From Branchiostoma floridae (Eukaryota; Chordata; Leptocardii; Amphioxiformes; Branchiostomatidae), in NCBI RefSeq assembly GCF_000003815.2, contig NW_023365788.1, positions 124,001 through 188,000 on the forward strand: DNA of 64,000 nt. Reading direction: 5' to 3'. The notes beneath the pieces were generated by a model. That model made no database searches and was not told where the DNA came from. It saw nothing but the letters and a program-made list of their open reading frames with translations. A program made the translations under genes and the position numbers. The first letter of the stretch is position 1. Each line of letters begins with the position of its first letter. This document shows positions 25,195 through 39,300 of the stretch, piece by piece.

Positions 25195-25390
25195 CCAAAG
25201 TATTCGCACATGTCATTACGCTGCAAAAGGCCTGACAACACTGTCCGTTTTTAACTGGATTTTTGATATATGTTGGCCTTAATCGGTTGCTTTGGCAAAA
25301 CGAGTCGGAAAAGTGGGACGCATTCGCACGTGTCATTATACTGCAAAAGGCTTGAGAACATTTCCCGTTTTTAGCTAGATTTTTAACTAC
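25195..25390. repeat. Tandem pair of ~65-bp units, period ~122
   Basis: tattcgcacatgtcattacg / cattcgcacgtgtcattata, then tgcaaaaggc-tgaca-ca..cc gtttttaact-gattttt, appear twice. Non-coding. Confidence 0.7.
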
Positions 25391-26643
25391 AAAGGTAACA
25401 TTTGCAAGCAAATACGTATTGTTTACCTTCACATGGTGTAGCCTACAGACTACTTCTATTTCCACTAAAACACATTAAATATGGTGACCAGCCCCTCCAG
25501 CTCTGTCCTACCTCTTGCTACATAATTTATTCGATCACCATACGGTGTCTGCTACTTTACCTGTAACCATAGTGATAGCAGCCTGGTCTAGGTCATCGAC
25601 CTCATTTGTTTTGAGAACAGGAATTCGAAGAAGAAAACAAATTGTTTTCCCTCCGTGAACATAAACATGAAATATGCCAACTGTTATTGGAAATGGTAAA
25701 TACTGAGCATAAAGGTGGTGATTTGACAATTTTTCTTCTTTCGGTTTTTGAGTCAATGGAAATGCAAAGAAGTAGTTATGAAAAAAATTCAATGAATTCA
25801 GAGACTGTTTAATATGCAAACGGTAGGGGCATTTCGAAGAATTCTTTGAATATATGAAACCCACGTGTGAGACACACGTGTAAGGCGACATGATACACGT
25901 GCGACACGTGAGTAACTAGCCTTGGAACACTGGTGTGTTTTTTTTTTTGTTTTTTTTTTCGGGGTGGATCATTCACGTTATTCGACATGTGCCTTGCAGT
26001 AGAAAACATTGTCCATATCAAAAATGGTGAGTTAGCCCCCCCCCCCCTTAAAACACATAGAATGTTTGCGAAGGAGGTTGTGAGTTAGTAAGCTTTTTTA
26101 ATAACCTTTTCATAAAAAAGATATGTATTTCACAAAAAAACAGACGGACGTCAACATGTGCTGAATAAACTTTTATGGCTTTGGAAAGCGATTATCTAAG
26201 ACCTGCCAACTTATTTTCTTCAGAACTTTTTTGCAACCTTCCTTATTTTTTTGTTGTTTCGTAGCCGTATGGCGTATATTTTTAGATTCTAGCATAACGA
26301 TCAAAATTGTATGCCTGAAAATATCAAACCGAATAATACCCATATCAATTTTGTAGAGATTCTAATTTTTCACAACCGTTTATGTATGTTCAACATATTA
26401 CATTATACGGTTGAAAATTAGTTTCTGATAAGAAATTCACTATTTACCATAATTTATTTCGCTTGAACAGAACACCCCCGTGTACAGAATGCTCGTGCCC
26501 GATTGTTTTCATAACAGGTCCGTTGACAAGATAGGTCTAGACAAATCAGTACGCAGTTGTGTAATCCACATGTGCGTGTTGCTGTCGCGATTTTCACGTA
26601 CTGTGCAGTAGAAATAACACGGGACTTCACCGGGGAGTCAGGC

Positions 26644-29600
26644 ATGGATACACCGACGGAGACACCGTACGGAGCCGGGGACGATCCGGCTGGCACGGGG
26701 TGGCGTTGGGCGGAAACGGACCAGAACGGCTTCCACAAGTACGACCATCTCATCGTGGGACTGTATCTGTTTGTCATTGGTAGGAAACATGTACATCTCT
26801 ACTCTTTTCAGTCTCTCTATCATTAACATGTACATTTCTACCTTTTCTCAGGCTATCTATCATTAACATTTAACTTCCACTTTAATTCAGTTTCTCTAGC
26901 ATAAAACAGAAGCAACTACTGTTTATTTGTAAGCAGTTCTGTAAAGAATTCAGTCACTTTCCTATTTCCCGTTTTATTGTCTATTTTGTCAAGTGTATAT
27001 TTTGTACAGTGTGCATTTTTTTACCCCAGAAGTGTATGTTTTTGTTAATTTTGCTTGAGTGAAAATACGACCTAACCATGTATTGAATTACCAACATGTT
27101 TGTGACACTTTGAGTCTATTTAACCTGATTTGTAGTGAGGTTAACAAGATAATTGCGGGTCATTCTTAGCTTAAACGCTCTTGTCCGCGCACCACATAGA
27201 ACCCTGCAGTGAACCGTTATGTGGGGAAAACGAGGGGAAAGCAACAGTATAACGGTGTAAAGGTAAGAGAAGGAACAGGCATAGGCCTTAACTCCACCAT
27301 AAACAAGAACAACAAACCGATGATGGTGGAGAAAACGGGTTGCCAGATCTTCTGTGGCGCTACAACAGCTGGATAGTTAGAATAAATGATATTGAGAAAG
27401 GAGATTTATGTAACACATTCCCAAAAATGAATCAGGAGGTCCCTAAGTCCTTCTTACACCTTACAACTGTTGCATTCATTCTTCATTGTTTGTCGTTTTG
27501 AATGGACTAATTTTCAAGCAGATGTTGTGTGGAGCTGTAGTTCCGCGTTTCTAACAGCTATTTTTTTTTACCAGAAGGGAATTCAATGAACGACAGAACA
27601 GTGAGCCAAGATGGACTTTAGCGGCCATTGAATTAATGATTTGTAGAAGGAGCATCAAGATGTTAAAGTATGAACATCCATAGTTTTCAGATTCATTGAG
27701 AGATCTGTCAAATTTTTGGTTGTTGTAACGTTCAGTGATTCAGCCTCTTGTGGAAAGCGGTCGGAAAGAAGGCCATTCGTGAAGCTTGGATCTCACAGAG
27801 GCTGCGACACATTGGCACTGCGGCCGAGCGATTTGACAGAGCGCTGAACAATTTTCATCGCAAAAAAAAACAACACCTTTTTTTTTACGCTGTGTATGTT
27901 TTGTTGCCTTTTTAGTCATGCAATGTTCTGCATGATATTCTTATTATAAAGTCAAGGGCAACACAATTTACATCTAGAGCAAGGCCGTCGAAGTACCGCA
28001 GCCATGTAAGATCCTGCTTAAGATCTTCGGGCGTATCGATGGAAGATCGGCCATATTTAAGATCGACAGAGGATTGCGCGTATTTTTCACCTGAAAACCG
28101 TCCCTGACACATATAAGCCATACTTTGTACCTTGTACAATCGTTGTGCAATAAAGTTATTATTATAAGCGAGGCCCGGCCGGGCGATTGCCACAGAATCG
28201 TCGTCCGATCGATTTTTGCCAAATGTAACGGAAACAGGACGTAAAGGTTTTTTTTTTCTAATTTCCAAGCATATCCTACAATGGCATAAAATAGTACCAA
28301 ACTGGCCAAGGAGTGTAGTCAGCCAAGAGGTGTCCATTTGCCATGTAGCCAAACACACTCCTAGGCCGGCTTCACTCCTCTGCCAGCTTTTGATACTATC
28401 TTATGCTACCGTAGGACCTGCTTGGAGATTAGTTTTTTTTTTTTTTTCCGTCTAACATCTACATTGAGATCAGCACAAACTTCGGGTATTGTAACATCTT
28501 CACAGGAAGTGGGTTTGTAATCACTAATCACTATTCCCATGGCTTATAATTAGGACGCTATAGTATCTCCCATAGGAGAGCTCACGAATACAGTATATTG
28601 CGTGATCCAATTATTATATACCGGGGTATTATGGCCCCAGAGGTTCAAATCTTTACCAATTAGGAGCGCAAACATGACAGATTTAAACCACAAGTGAATC
28701 CATTTATCTATTGAGATTTACCACATCTTGTAAAAGGACTGACATTATCGCCTTTACAAAATGTGAACCTAGAGACCTTACTATACGTTTTGATCCACGC
28801 ACACCAGGAATGACCACTACTTTTGGATAAGTGTAGCGGGTCCTTTAACGTGCTTTAGGTGTGGTTCTCCTCAAACACAAGGTCTTTGCTTTACCGTCCT
28901 ATTCAAAGGACCTACTTACCTTCAGATCTATACCTAATACTACCTATTCACACATGAGTGGAGAGAGGAAAATCATTCTAAGTTTCTTCCTCGAAGGTAC
29001 AGCATTTGTGCATGTTAGGGGATCGAGCCAATGGTGATTGATTCTGGATTTAACACCAGCACTCTAACCATAACGCCACACGACGCCAGGAATCAACATG
29101 TGTTTGTAACATCACATGTTGGCCCCGGTTGTGTTCGCTAACCCCGCTGGGCAATCAAATTCCCGAGAGCGACAGTCACACTAGCTGTTGCCTTGAGTCC
29201 ACGTGACAGCACTTCCATTTGTTGTCTATGCCCCTACGGGTGGGGGGGGGGGGTACTAGTGGCATCAGGTGGTCATCATGTAGTCATTGTATAGAATGAA
29301 AGCAAAATCACTTATACAAGGAAATTGTGCTTGGGTACCGATTTAATTATATGGCTATGGGTGCCGAGGAGGTAATAAGAAAAAAAAGGGCTGCCTTCAT
29401 TATGAAATCTGCGCGAGGAAGGCTTCACAAATGACTAAATACAAAGATCATACCGAACAGTTATTTCTTTAATTTTCATCTTTCGCATTCTCTTTAACAT
29501 TGGAAGATATTCCGATTTTGTGTTTTCTTTTCCTTAAAACACGGCTTATTTTACACGTTTTGCAGATTCTCTAATGTACAGTGTAGTCACAGTTTTTCAC

Positions 29601-32600
29601 CAACCGACGAAAGTAAATCCGCTAATGTCATGCATATAATCAGGATAAAGTGGTATTATAGTGGAAAAAGGGTCATTTCCTTTTAACTCCTTATTTTCAC
29701 TGGCTCACTGTGTGGTAAAACAGCATTTGGCATACAGAACTTGAAACAAAAACCTAAAGAAATAATAAAAAAAGTTCCAGCAATGCTCTCAATTGGAATG
29801 AAAGGTTTACAAATAGAGAACAAGAAATGCATAACACAAACATATTGGTAAGATATGTGTAAAGTAGGTCGAGATACTATAAAAGGATATCGGGTTCACG
29901 CTACAAACATTAATTTGTCTCGAACAAGTGCTTTGACATGCCGCCCCAAACACAAGCGTAATCAATCATATTTTTGCAATTATCGGCCAGAGTAAGTAAA
30001 TTTTATGGATGACATCCTCTGTAGACTACAAATTTAATGTGCAATGTTGAAAAAAAAAAAGGATAGATAGAAAAACAAGATACCTAGATATTTTTTTTTT
30101 CAAATAGATACCATGAACGTTGCAAGAAGAATTGAAGTGACAAAACATCGTCTTACTGCCAACAAGTCTTATACCTACATTTAAGAGGTGCATGGAGTTC
30201 ATTACTCTGGTAGACTGGTACCATTTAGCAAGTTTAGCAAGTTTGGCAACTACAGTCATGGCTACCACATTGGTGACACTTTTACCATCGAACTAGTTTC
30301 ACTTCTACAACTATGTATACGGTCATTTTCATCACTAGTGTCACTTCTACAAGTATACAATAAAGGCTACCACAAGATGTATTTTCCCATTTTGTACTTT
30401 TTCGTTATGTTTAACGCCTCCGAAGATAATTTTTTTGTTCAAATTAATGAGCGCACAGATGTTATCCAATAAATTCAACCGATGTGCTATGGCCTTACAT
30501 ACCATCTAAAGCATGTAAGGTAGTCTCGTTTTTATGGTTGTTGACCTAATAGTTCTGAGTTCGAATCTCAAGCTCACTTTAGAAACTGTCCCTTTTAGGT
30601 AAGGCATTCAGTCCGGCATCTGGGTTGACATCTGGAAGAGTCGGATGTAATGTCGATATCTCCAATGACGCTGTTAATCTAAAACAACAACAACGAAAAG
30701 AGTTCACATTTTCAATGAAAAGGCAAAAGTGAATTCCATCCAGTTCAATCACTGAAGTGCCATCTTACCACGGTTCGTCACAGAGAGGACAGACGCTATG
30801 TACAGTATTCACAGGTCCATTGTGTCAGGATAGTTTCTCTAGCTCTTTTCGACAAGCACAATGAAAAGTGGACCACGCGGCATAACTTCCTCCCGAAAAT
30901 AGTTTCATTATATAGGTTGGTAGAATATAGGATATAGTAGAATTCTTAAACACAATCAGGTTCAATCCCAGTGATGAACCGGCCGGGGCGAGGGGGGATA
31001 CAAACTTGGCCACGTTTTTGATAGTGTTCTCGCCGCAAAAGCGCCACCTACATCGGCTACATATAGCGGCGAGAAGCAGAACTCCAGTCAGAAGCTCTAA
31101 AGGAAGGTGTCTGATAGACACCGAAACGTAAGCAAGTACGTTTAACCTGGTTGTGGACAAGAATTCTCCTATATCCGTCATAACGGCCTGTCTTATAAGG
31201 ACTGCAACCCTTTCCTGCAGCATGCACGTCGGGTGAGCGACACAGGACTTCACACGATACCAAATACGAAAATCAGGCCCTTGTTCCTTTTATTTACAGT
31301 CAGCGAAGGTCACCCAGGTCAGTGACTCTTTACAATCAAACGCGGTTTTATTTAGATGGGAAAGACCCGCGCTTCTGATTTGAATGCATCCATTTGTTCC
31401 AATGAAATTAACCGCAAATTGAAGTAATCAGCGTTCTCTCAGGGTCGGTCAGAACTCGGTATTAAAGAGCAACAGTCTCTGTCAATGATTGGCATCCCGG
31501 TGTGCTAATCTATAGCTACTAAACACAGCATCAGTAATGTATGTGACAAATACAGCTCAGATATTGAGGTTCTATGTGTTATTGAACAACAAAAATGTAA
31601 AATAAAACGTTGAATGTAATGTGGCATTATCATATATCATTTCAGGCATGTTGTTGCACTAAGTGCACCTTCTCGTTACATACGATTTCTTTCTATTTGC
31701 TTTTGGACAGACGAGGACAATGTGACAGCGCACTAAAGTTAGTAACTTATATTACCAGTGTATCGAACTCGGGACCTATAGATGATTTGGTCACCCCTGA
31801 TGTTCTTTACTGACTATAGTCCCGACATCTGTGTTGTGGAGTCTCCAATGTGTACTGGTTCGGGTCTAAATTGTGCATGGACTATGGGAATATATCTCTG
31901 GATCTACTGGATGAATGGTGATCCTTTTTGGTAGGTGGGTAGATGGGATTGTTTTGTGTAGGTCGATTTTAGACCTCCTGTTGAATGGACTTGGTTCTGC
32001 AGCAGCACTTTTGAAATATCTTTGGTCCAGGACGTGCTGTGGTGTTTATTTTTAGGAATTGCTAGATACTTGGCTGTGGTACTGCATTTTGTAACAATAT
32101 GTATTCTTTGCAATTGTCCATCAAAACGTGTCCTTCGCTCTACGATGACACGGCGTGAATTTAGTTTACGCCGGCTAATTGGAAACGTACAGAAGTCCTT
32201 GGCAACACGAACCTGCGTTCACACGAGTTCAAAGATGTTATCGGAGGTCAACCCGAGTTCTTGCGACTAATGACTGCTAGGACTTGCAAGGATTTGTACA
32301 GTATCGAGTCTATAGATAAAGGATAGGCCCACGACTGTGCATTTTCCAAGGCCTAGGAGCAATAGATGTTGAAAATTCATTCCGTAAAATGAGAGATAAC
32401 TTGACTTCTATTTTGCATCTCAAGGTTGAGTCAAATTTAGATCAAGGACAAACATTACCACCAAACCTTTTTACGTGTAGCAGACGATGCCTTCCTTTTT
32501 ACTTCTAAGCGTTAGCTTTTGCATACACTTCAAACAAAATAATTACAGATAACGGATATAGAACTCAATGAAACGGCGGCTGACTCTAAATTGGTCTAGA

Positions 32601-33127
32601 TAGTACGTCATAGCTGACGTCATTATGACGTAGGTGAACGTTCCTTTATGTATGAGACGAAATTGCCTCACGTGCACTCACTGTGTACAATAATGGCCGA
32701 CCGCGTATAAGCCCCCTTTACACGAGAGCAAGAATCAGCCGGAAGGCCATCGGAATGAAAATTCTTTTCTATTCCTGGCTTATTCCTGGCAATTCTCCAA
32801 ATACTTCATTCCGGCTGGTTCTGCTTGATTCATGCTAATTCGGTTTCAGTGTGAAGGCACTATTGCACACGCGTTACCAAGTCGACTCAAGTAACGCTTG
32901 GCGAGAGTCCGACTCATAAACAAGAGCGACCTGTTTACACACAGGGCCGCTAAGTGACTTGGAACGCCAAGCTGATTTTGAATTTGACTTCTTTTTGTTA
33001 TATCTCCTGTGTTATCTCACGTTAATAAAGTTATCTGTCTCTCTCTCTCTATATATATGTATATCTATATCTATATATCTATATCTATATCTACATCTAT
33101 ATATATATCTATATATCTATCTATCTA

Positions 33128-33188
<61 letters not shown>

Positions 33189-33229
33189 GTCTATCTATAT
33201 ATATATATATCTATCTATATCTACATCTA

Positions 33230-33272
<43 letters not shown>

Positions 33273-33341
33273 ATCTATATCTATATATCTATATATCTAT
33301 AACGTTATATCTATATATCTATACATCTATATATCTATATA

Positions 33342-33377
<36 letters not shown>

Positions 33378-36300
33378 TATATATATATAGATATATATAT
33401 ATATAGATATATATATATAGATATATATAACTTCATTATCTGTTTAAAAATTGGCACCTTCTTGTGCATGTCAAGTCTATGGAAAGTGGTTTAAAGATGG
33501 CATTTGCTTTCCAAATATTGCAGTTTTAAAAAACCGTCCGTTGACGTGACATCCCCAAATTACCTGCTTTCAAATAGAACGAATATAGGTTACCCCCGGA
33601 TAAAGGCGAACTTGCGTCACTGTCTCGTAGTCACTACAAGGATTTTGAGACAAGAAAACGCGGTTATACGTGGTTTCGAAGTGAGTCAAGTTCAGTTAGA
33701 GAGAAGGGTACTTAGGTACCTTAAATTTCGCGTTCACGCTGAATCCACCGTGTCAGACGTTGGCGAAATGTGTACCCCAGCTTTCACAGAGTGAGGGGGA
33801 GGGCAAAACAGGTGCAAAATGCACCTTTGGAAAAGGCACAAAAGGCTGCCCTCCCGCAAATAAAAACACATACATAGCACAATATAGACTATACAATAAT
33901 ATCTTGTGCACTTACTGAACAAGTGACTACCCCCACCGAATTGAGCACTAGTCCTCATGTATATAACACTGCATTGATACAACGCTTTATTGTATGTAAC
34001 TATGTTGTCGTACGTCAATCATATGTTTCGTTATTTCGTATAATTCTCTCGGAAAGACGAATACCCTTCAATATTATGGTACAGTTCTGGAATGCTTGCA
34101 AATGTATTTGCTTTTAAGTCTGTAAGATAACGAACGGATTTTATCATGGCTGGTTTTAATGTATATATATGTAAATGTCGGCGCAATTCAGCCACTGCTT
34201 CTATGCCGTGCATCTGTAATAAAATTTGTCAACTTGTCTCGTCACATACAATAATAGCATCATAATGGCATTATCAAAATATACATTCGTGACTAATATT
34301 AGGCAAAATCGTGGTACACTGGCACAAAATGAATGAAAAAAACGTGCAAAAAACTAGCGTGGTCTTGATGCTAGGTAATTAAGGACTGCAACCGCAGCAT
34401 GTTTAGGGACATGGAATATAGATACTGTAACTGTTACAGAAGATAGTACTAAATCTGTTGTATGTAGCCTTCAAAAGTTCTCATTTAAATGGTGTTACGT
34501 CAGACTGATGTGCTGCTAACTCGCCAAAACAACGCAGGTCAGCAGCCAACTTATTCCAGATAGTCACCAGTTGACTCCGACAACGCGTGACTGCGTCAAC
34601 CAGACCAATCTATAGTAACCTCCGGGTGCACGTGCTATCCTGTCACGTTTCTCACGTTGTTTTTCACGATCCAGTCGCGTTTGTGAGACACATTTTTCTT
34701 CATACCGCCTGCAGACATTATTTCGACATAAATATTCAACTTGGTGCCCTGCATTCATTCAATGCTTATGCGAGCGTACGAATAATATCTGCTATCATAC
34801 AAAACACACTCTGGAAATCGAAAGTTTTTTCAGTGCAATGCTAGCTATAGGTTTGTCTCTATAGCAAGCTCACGCCGCTATACTATAAGTATAATGAACA
34901 TTTACCAGTACCTTATAAGTCCTTCTACAGCAAAAGCTTCTTTCCGTGGAATGTATGGCAAACTATAAAGTCTATCAATGACAACTGATTTCTTCTTTTT
35001 TTTTCAGTGTTCATGCTGACTTATGTATGCTGGGTATGCAGTGGCTCATCATATCAAAATATGTAACATCCTTGCAAACCTGTGCATGAAATGATTCTTC
35101 AAAATGAAAAATGATGCCATGATATTATATATGATAATACATGTCTTTTTGTGTTGTTTTTTTTCAGGAATTATTGGTACTGTTGAAAATGGCATCACTC
35201 TGGCGACCTTCACGAAGTTCCGTTCGCTGAGGTCACCCACCACCATGCTACTCGTTCATCTGGCCATTGCAGACCTGGGCATCTGCATTTTCGGCTACCC
35301 GTTCTCCGGTGCCTCCAGTCTGAGGGTATTTGTTTGTTCGTTTTGCATATTCTGTAAACCATCTCGTGGCGTAATGCACAAGGTTTGTACTAATAATAAT
35401 AATCACCAGATGTATTTTGCCAGCCAGTTGATAGGTACCCAAATTATGACTAATGAGGCTGTTAAACGTGGCCGAGGCACCTCCTCGAGAACGGGACCCC
35501 CGTTTTACGTCCCTCCCGGAAGACAATTTCGTGGAAAGCTTCGTGAGGCTACAGCAATCCGGTCGTTCTCGGTTTGGGGTCTCCCATCCAAGAACTGTCC
35601 GGACCGCGCGTTGCTTAACTTCCGAGATCGAGGGATCGGGTGTATCAACGCGCCACGACGTGGCTGTAGCTGAAGAGTAAAAGTTCCATGTCCGGGTGTG
35701 TTTGCTTTACCCACTCACATTACGATGGTACCTTATGCTTTAATCACATCTGGAAAAAGGGACCCTGCCAAAATAGTTGACAGGTTGTCTTATGTCACTT
35801 TCACGTGGCCCCGTGGAACACTCCCAAGGCTATTGGGCCCTACTTGATTTTAATCCGGAGTTAAGATCAACCTGGGGCCCGGTAACAGATGCACTAAGCT
35901 CATCGTGAACACACCACGTGCACGGTTTTCGGCGATCCCGTCCGGGAAAATTTGTTACCTTGGGGCCGGGACTAACCTGGAATCCAGTCTACTACTGGCA
36001 CGGCCGACCGTAGTTAGTCCAGGCTTTGTACGGGGGCAGTGTAGCTCCCAGCCGCCTGGGTAATCGGCTACACCCGGTAGGGTTTTCACGCGGTTAGACT
36101 TTAGCCCAGTGGGAGTTAATTTGTGGGAGTTAATTTGCCGGCCAGCAGGCCGTGGATGGCAAAATTAACTCCCACCGTGCTAAACTCCTACCGGGTGTGA
36201 AAGATTACCCGGGCGGTGGAAAGACCCTCCTGTCCCGAAGGTAGCCTGGCCAATCCACGGTAGACTGGATTCCAGGTTAGGCCGGGACGGGGGTAAACCA

Positions 36301-39300
36301 TCTACGGGCACCGGTGCACATGTGACCAAAGCATTACTAGAGTCCTTCAACGTGCTCGAGGTTTTCTTCTCCTCAAACACGCGACCGCCATTCAACATCC
36401 TTTCCAAATGACGTCCTTAGCTGAAGCTAAGTACTAATTTCCTTCTACGCTAAGTGGGAAAATTGGTACGCCTTTCCCAATTAATGGCTCAACATCGGGA
36501 CCAGCCAGGGATGGCCTTTCTGACCAACATTACTACTGCTACTACCTTTACTACATTAGTTCATTCCAATGACTAGGTGCAGACGAGCCGTTGGTGTCAT
36601 TGATTTGCATTGCAATGAAATGTTTGTTTAAATGGTGAAAATGAAACAATAAATGTAGCAATGTTGTTTATGTATCCAAAATATACACAGATTTTTTTTA
36701 TACAGTAGAAACCAGTTAATTGCACAATGGATAACAGCACACTTAACTGTTTTAAAATTGCACGGATCCGGAATCCTTAAATCCCAAACCGGTGCGGTCC
36801 AGCTGAATAACTTCACATTATTATTGCACCATCCGGATGATTGCACGAAATACACTGTCAAATTGGAATTGCAATTAAACGGCTTCTACTGTATAATCTT
36901 CTGGCAATTGTCGTGCTGTATACACGCGCGCACTTTTAATATAATAATATAATCCCAGCGGGTTAGATGACCTCTAACAAATATAACCTTAGCTGGCTAG
37001 GGGACTTTTAACAGACATAATCTTAGCTGGCTAGAGGACTTTTAACAGATACAATATTAGCTGGCTAGAGGACTTTTAACAGATATAATTTTAGCTGGCT
37101 AGAGGACTTTTAACAGATATAATCTTAGCTGGCTAGAGGACTTTTAACAGATACAATATTAGCTGGCTAGAGGACTTTTAACAGATACAATATTAGCTGG
37201 CTAGAGGACATTTAACAGACATAATCTTAGCTGGCTAGAGGACTTTTAACAGACATAATCTTAGCTGGCTAGAGGACTTTTAACAGACATAATCTTAGCT
37301 GGCTAGAGGACTTTTAACAGACATAATCTTAGCTGGCTAGAGGACTTTTAACAGATATAATCTTAGCTGGCTAGAGAAATTTGCTAGAGGACTTTTAACA
37401 GACTTTGCTAGAGGACTTTTAACAGATATAATTTTAGCTATTAGAGAACTTTTAACACATATAATCTAAGCGGGTTAGAGGACCTCTCGATGCTCGAAGG
37501 GCTTGACCTACAATTAAATAACATGCAAAAAGTGACGCAAATGTAAAACACTCTATGAATAGAGAACGTGAATGGTATCAGTAAAGAGGCACTAGAAGAT
37601 TTAATCACACAGATTCAATGCATGTATTGCCGGCAAAGGAATACTCTAGTCTATAACGAACGGACAGCTAGCTATATAAAGCCACTGACAATCGTTTTCT
37701 GTAGATTAATGTATTATAGCGTACTGTAAATGCTTTTAAGTTCGCGGGGATTTAAATTCGCGGTGAAGCGACCAGCGTGAAAACTGCGAATATTAAACCA
37801 CCGCGAAAGTTTCTGCATTTACAGTATTAATTTGTTTCCAAGCCTTAATGTGCTGTAAGTATTCCTCTAAATGCAGTCATGGTGCGTAGAGGTTTCAAAA
37901 CACGTTTCCTTCCAATCAAAATGGAATTTTTATACTTTTGCCAGGCGTAGGTTAAAAATCTACCTTCCATTTAAGAGATAATCTTACGCACAAGGGCCTG
38001 TCTCTGGATTTGTAAAACGCAATCTCTAAAAGTAGTTATGGTCCAGGAACGAACGTTTCAACACAGAAAAAGGCACGTATATTTTACCATATTGCATTCG
38101 TTTCTGAAATCTGATGGTGTTTTGTATTTGGATTTAAAGGTAAAATGATGTAGAACACGCCTTCATAAACTGATAAACCCCCAAACACCTGTGAAATACG
38201 CTTTATTTTCTTCATAATTGAATTCATTACTGTTGCCAGGCTCACGCTAAAAGCGTCCTCTCCATTTAATAGCGAATCGTGAGTACATGGGATTATCTTT
38301 GGCCTTGTGCACTCGAAATCCTTAAATACTTAACCTATTTTCATTCATCACGTTACGTATACAGGGGCACATTTGAAAAGAGTCAAATGTGAAAATAACT
38401 ACATTTTATCATACTATCATATTGATTAAAACATGAATTATGATCGTGGTGTTTTGCATTTGTCGGTTGCATTTCAGAGGTAGAATGGTATAGAATACGC
38501 CTTCATAAACCGAATAACATAACGAACAACTTCAGTCGAAATAAGTCTTGTATCTTTGGAATGAACCTCACTTACTTGTTACCGTTGTCAGGATAGTACT
38601 AAAAGCCTAAACTCCATTTAAGGGAAAATCATGATCACAGGGGCTTGTCTCTGGCCTTGTAGACACTAAGTCCTTAAAAGCGTAGCCTATTCTAATTCAT
38701 CACCTACGGAATGGTGAACATCTAAATCAAATTTAAGAGTCATTGCACGAGAAAACCAGGCAAAACCAGGCAGAGGCCGGAAGATGGGGGTCGGCCAAAT
38801 CGACTCAAACTTTTAATGTGTGATAGGTATGTGGAACTATGAACAGCCATATAGTTAAAACCCTCCAGCTATTTTTCGTTATGGCGTTCAGGGACCCCCC
38901 TCAGGGACCCTCTAAAATCCAACAATTTATGCCTGAAAATTACTGAAATTTCGATGGCTATTCTGAAAAATCTGATTAAGGTACGAACAAAAGTTTTGCA
39001 TTTCCATATAGCATGGTTTCTAAAGTGTTACAGACCAAAAGTTGAAGATGATACATTAAAGTCACGAGGGTGTGCTAGGGGGTTACCTGAACCATTGAAA
39101 GCAGAATTTTTGTCACTGTAAATTTTGGTCATTTTTAAGGCGCAATAAAATCTATACCCAGCGGGTCTGGTGAATGGTTTTAATGTTGATAGAGAGAGGA
39201 ACATCTACTTATTCAAAAACAATCGTCATCTAATTGGGCCATACATAACGCGAGCCGTGAGAGGGGGGTCTTTAAGGGGATTTTTCGGGTTTTGGTCTGT

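Noticed and set aside
27912-28358. 148-codon minus-strand ORF
   Set aside because: Overlaps a LINE tail and a hairpin MITE; no domain character or splice signals.
30825-31253. 142-codon minus-strand ORF
   Set aside because: Covers the hammerhead-like repeat in reverse; no recognisable domain.
32959-33390. Long open frames reading Tyr-Leu-Ser-Ile repeats
   Set aside because: They are the translation of the TATC/TA microsatellite; no splice context, no composition outside the repeat.
35104-35673. 189-codon plus-strand ORF around peropsin exon 2
   Set aside because: Only 35168-35325 is protein-like and fits opsin TM1-TM2; the rest reads through both splice sites into intron.
36946-37488. CRISPR-like array
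   Set aside because: Units are contiguous with no unique spacers; an ordinary eukaryotic minisatellite in an intron.
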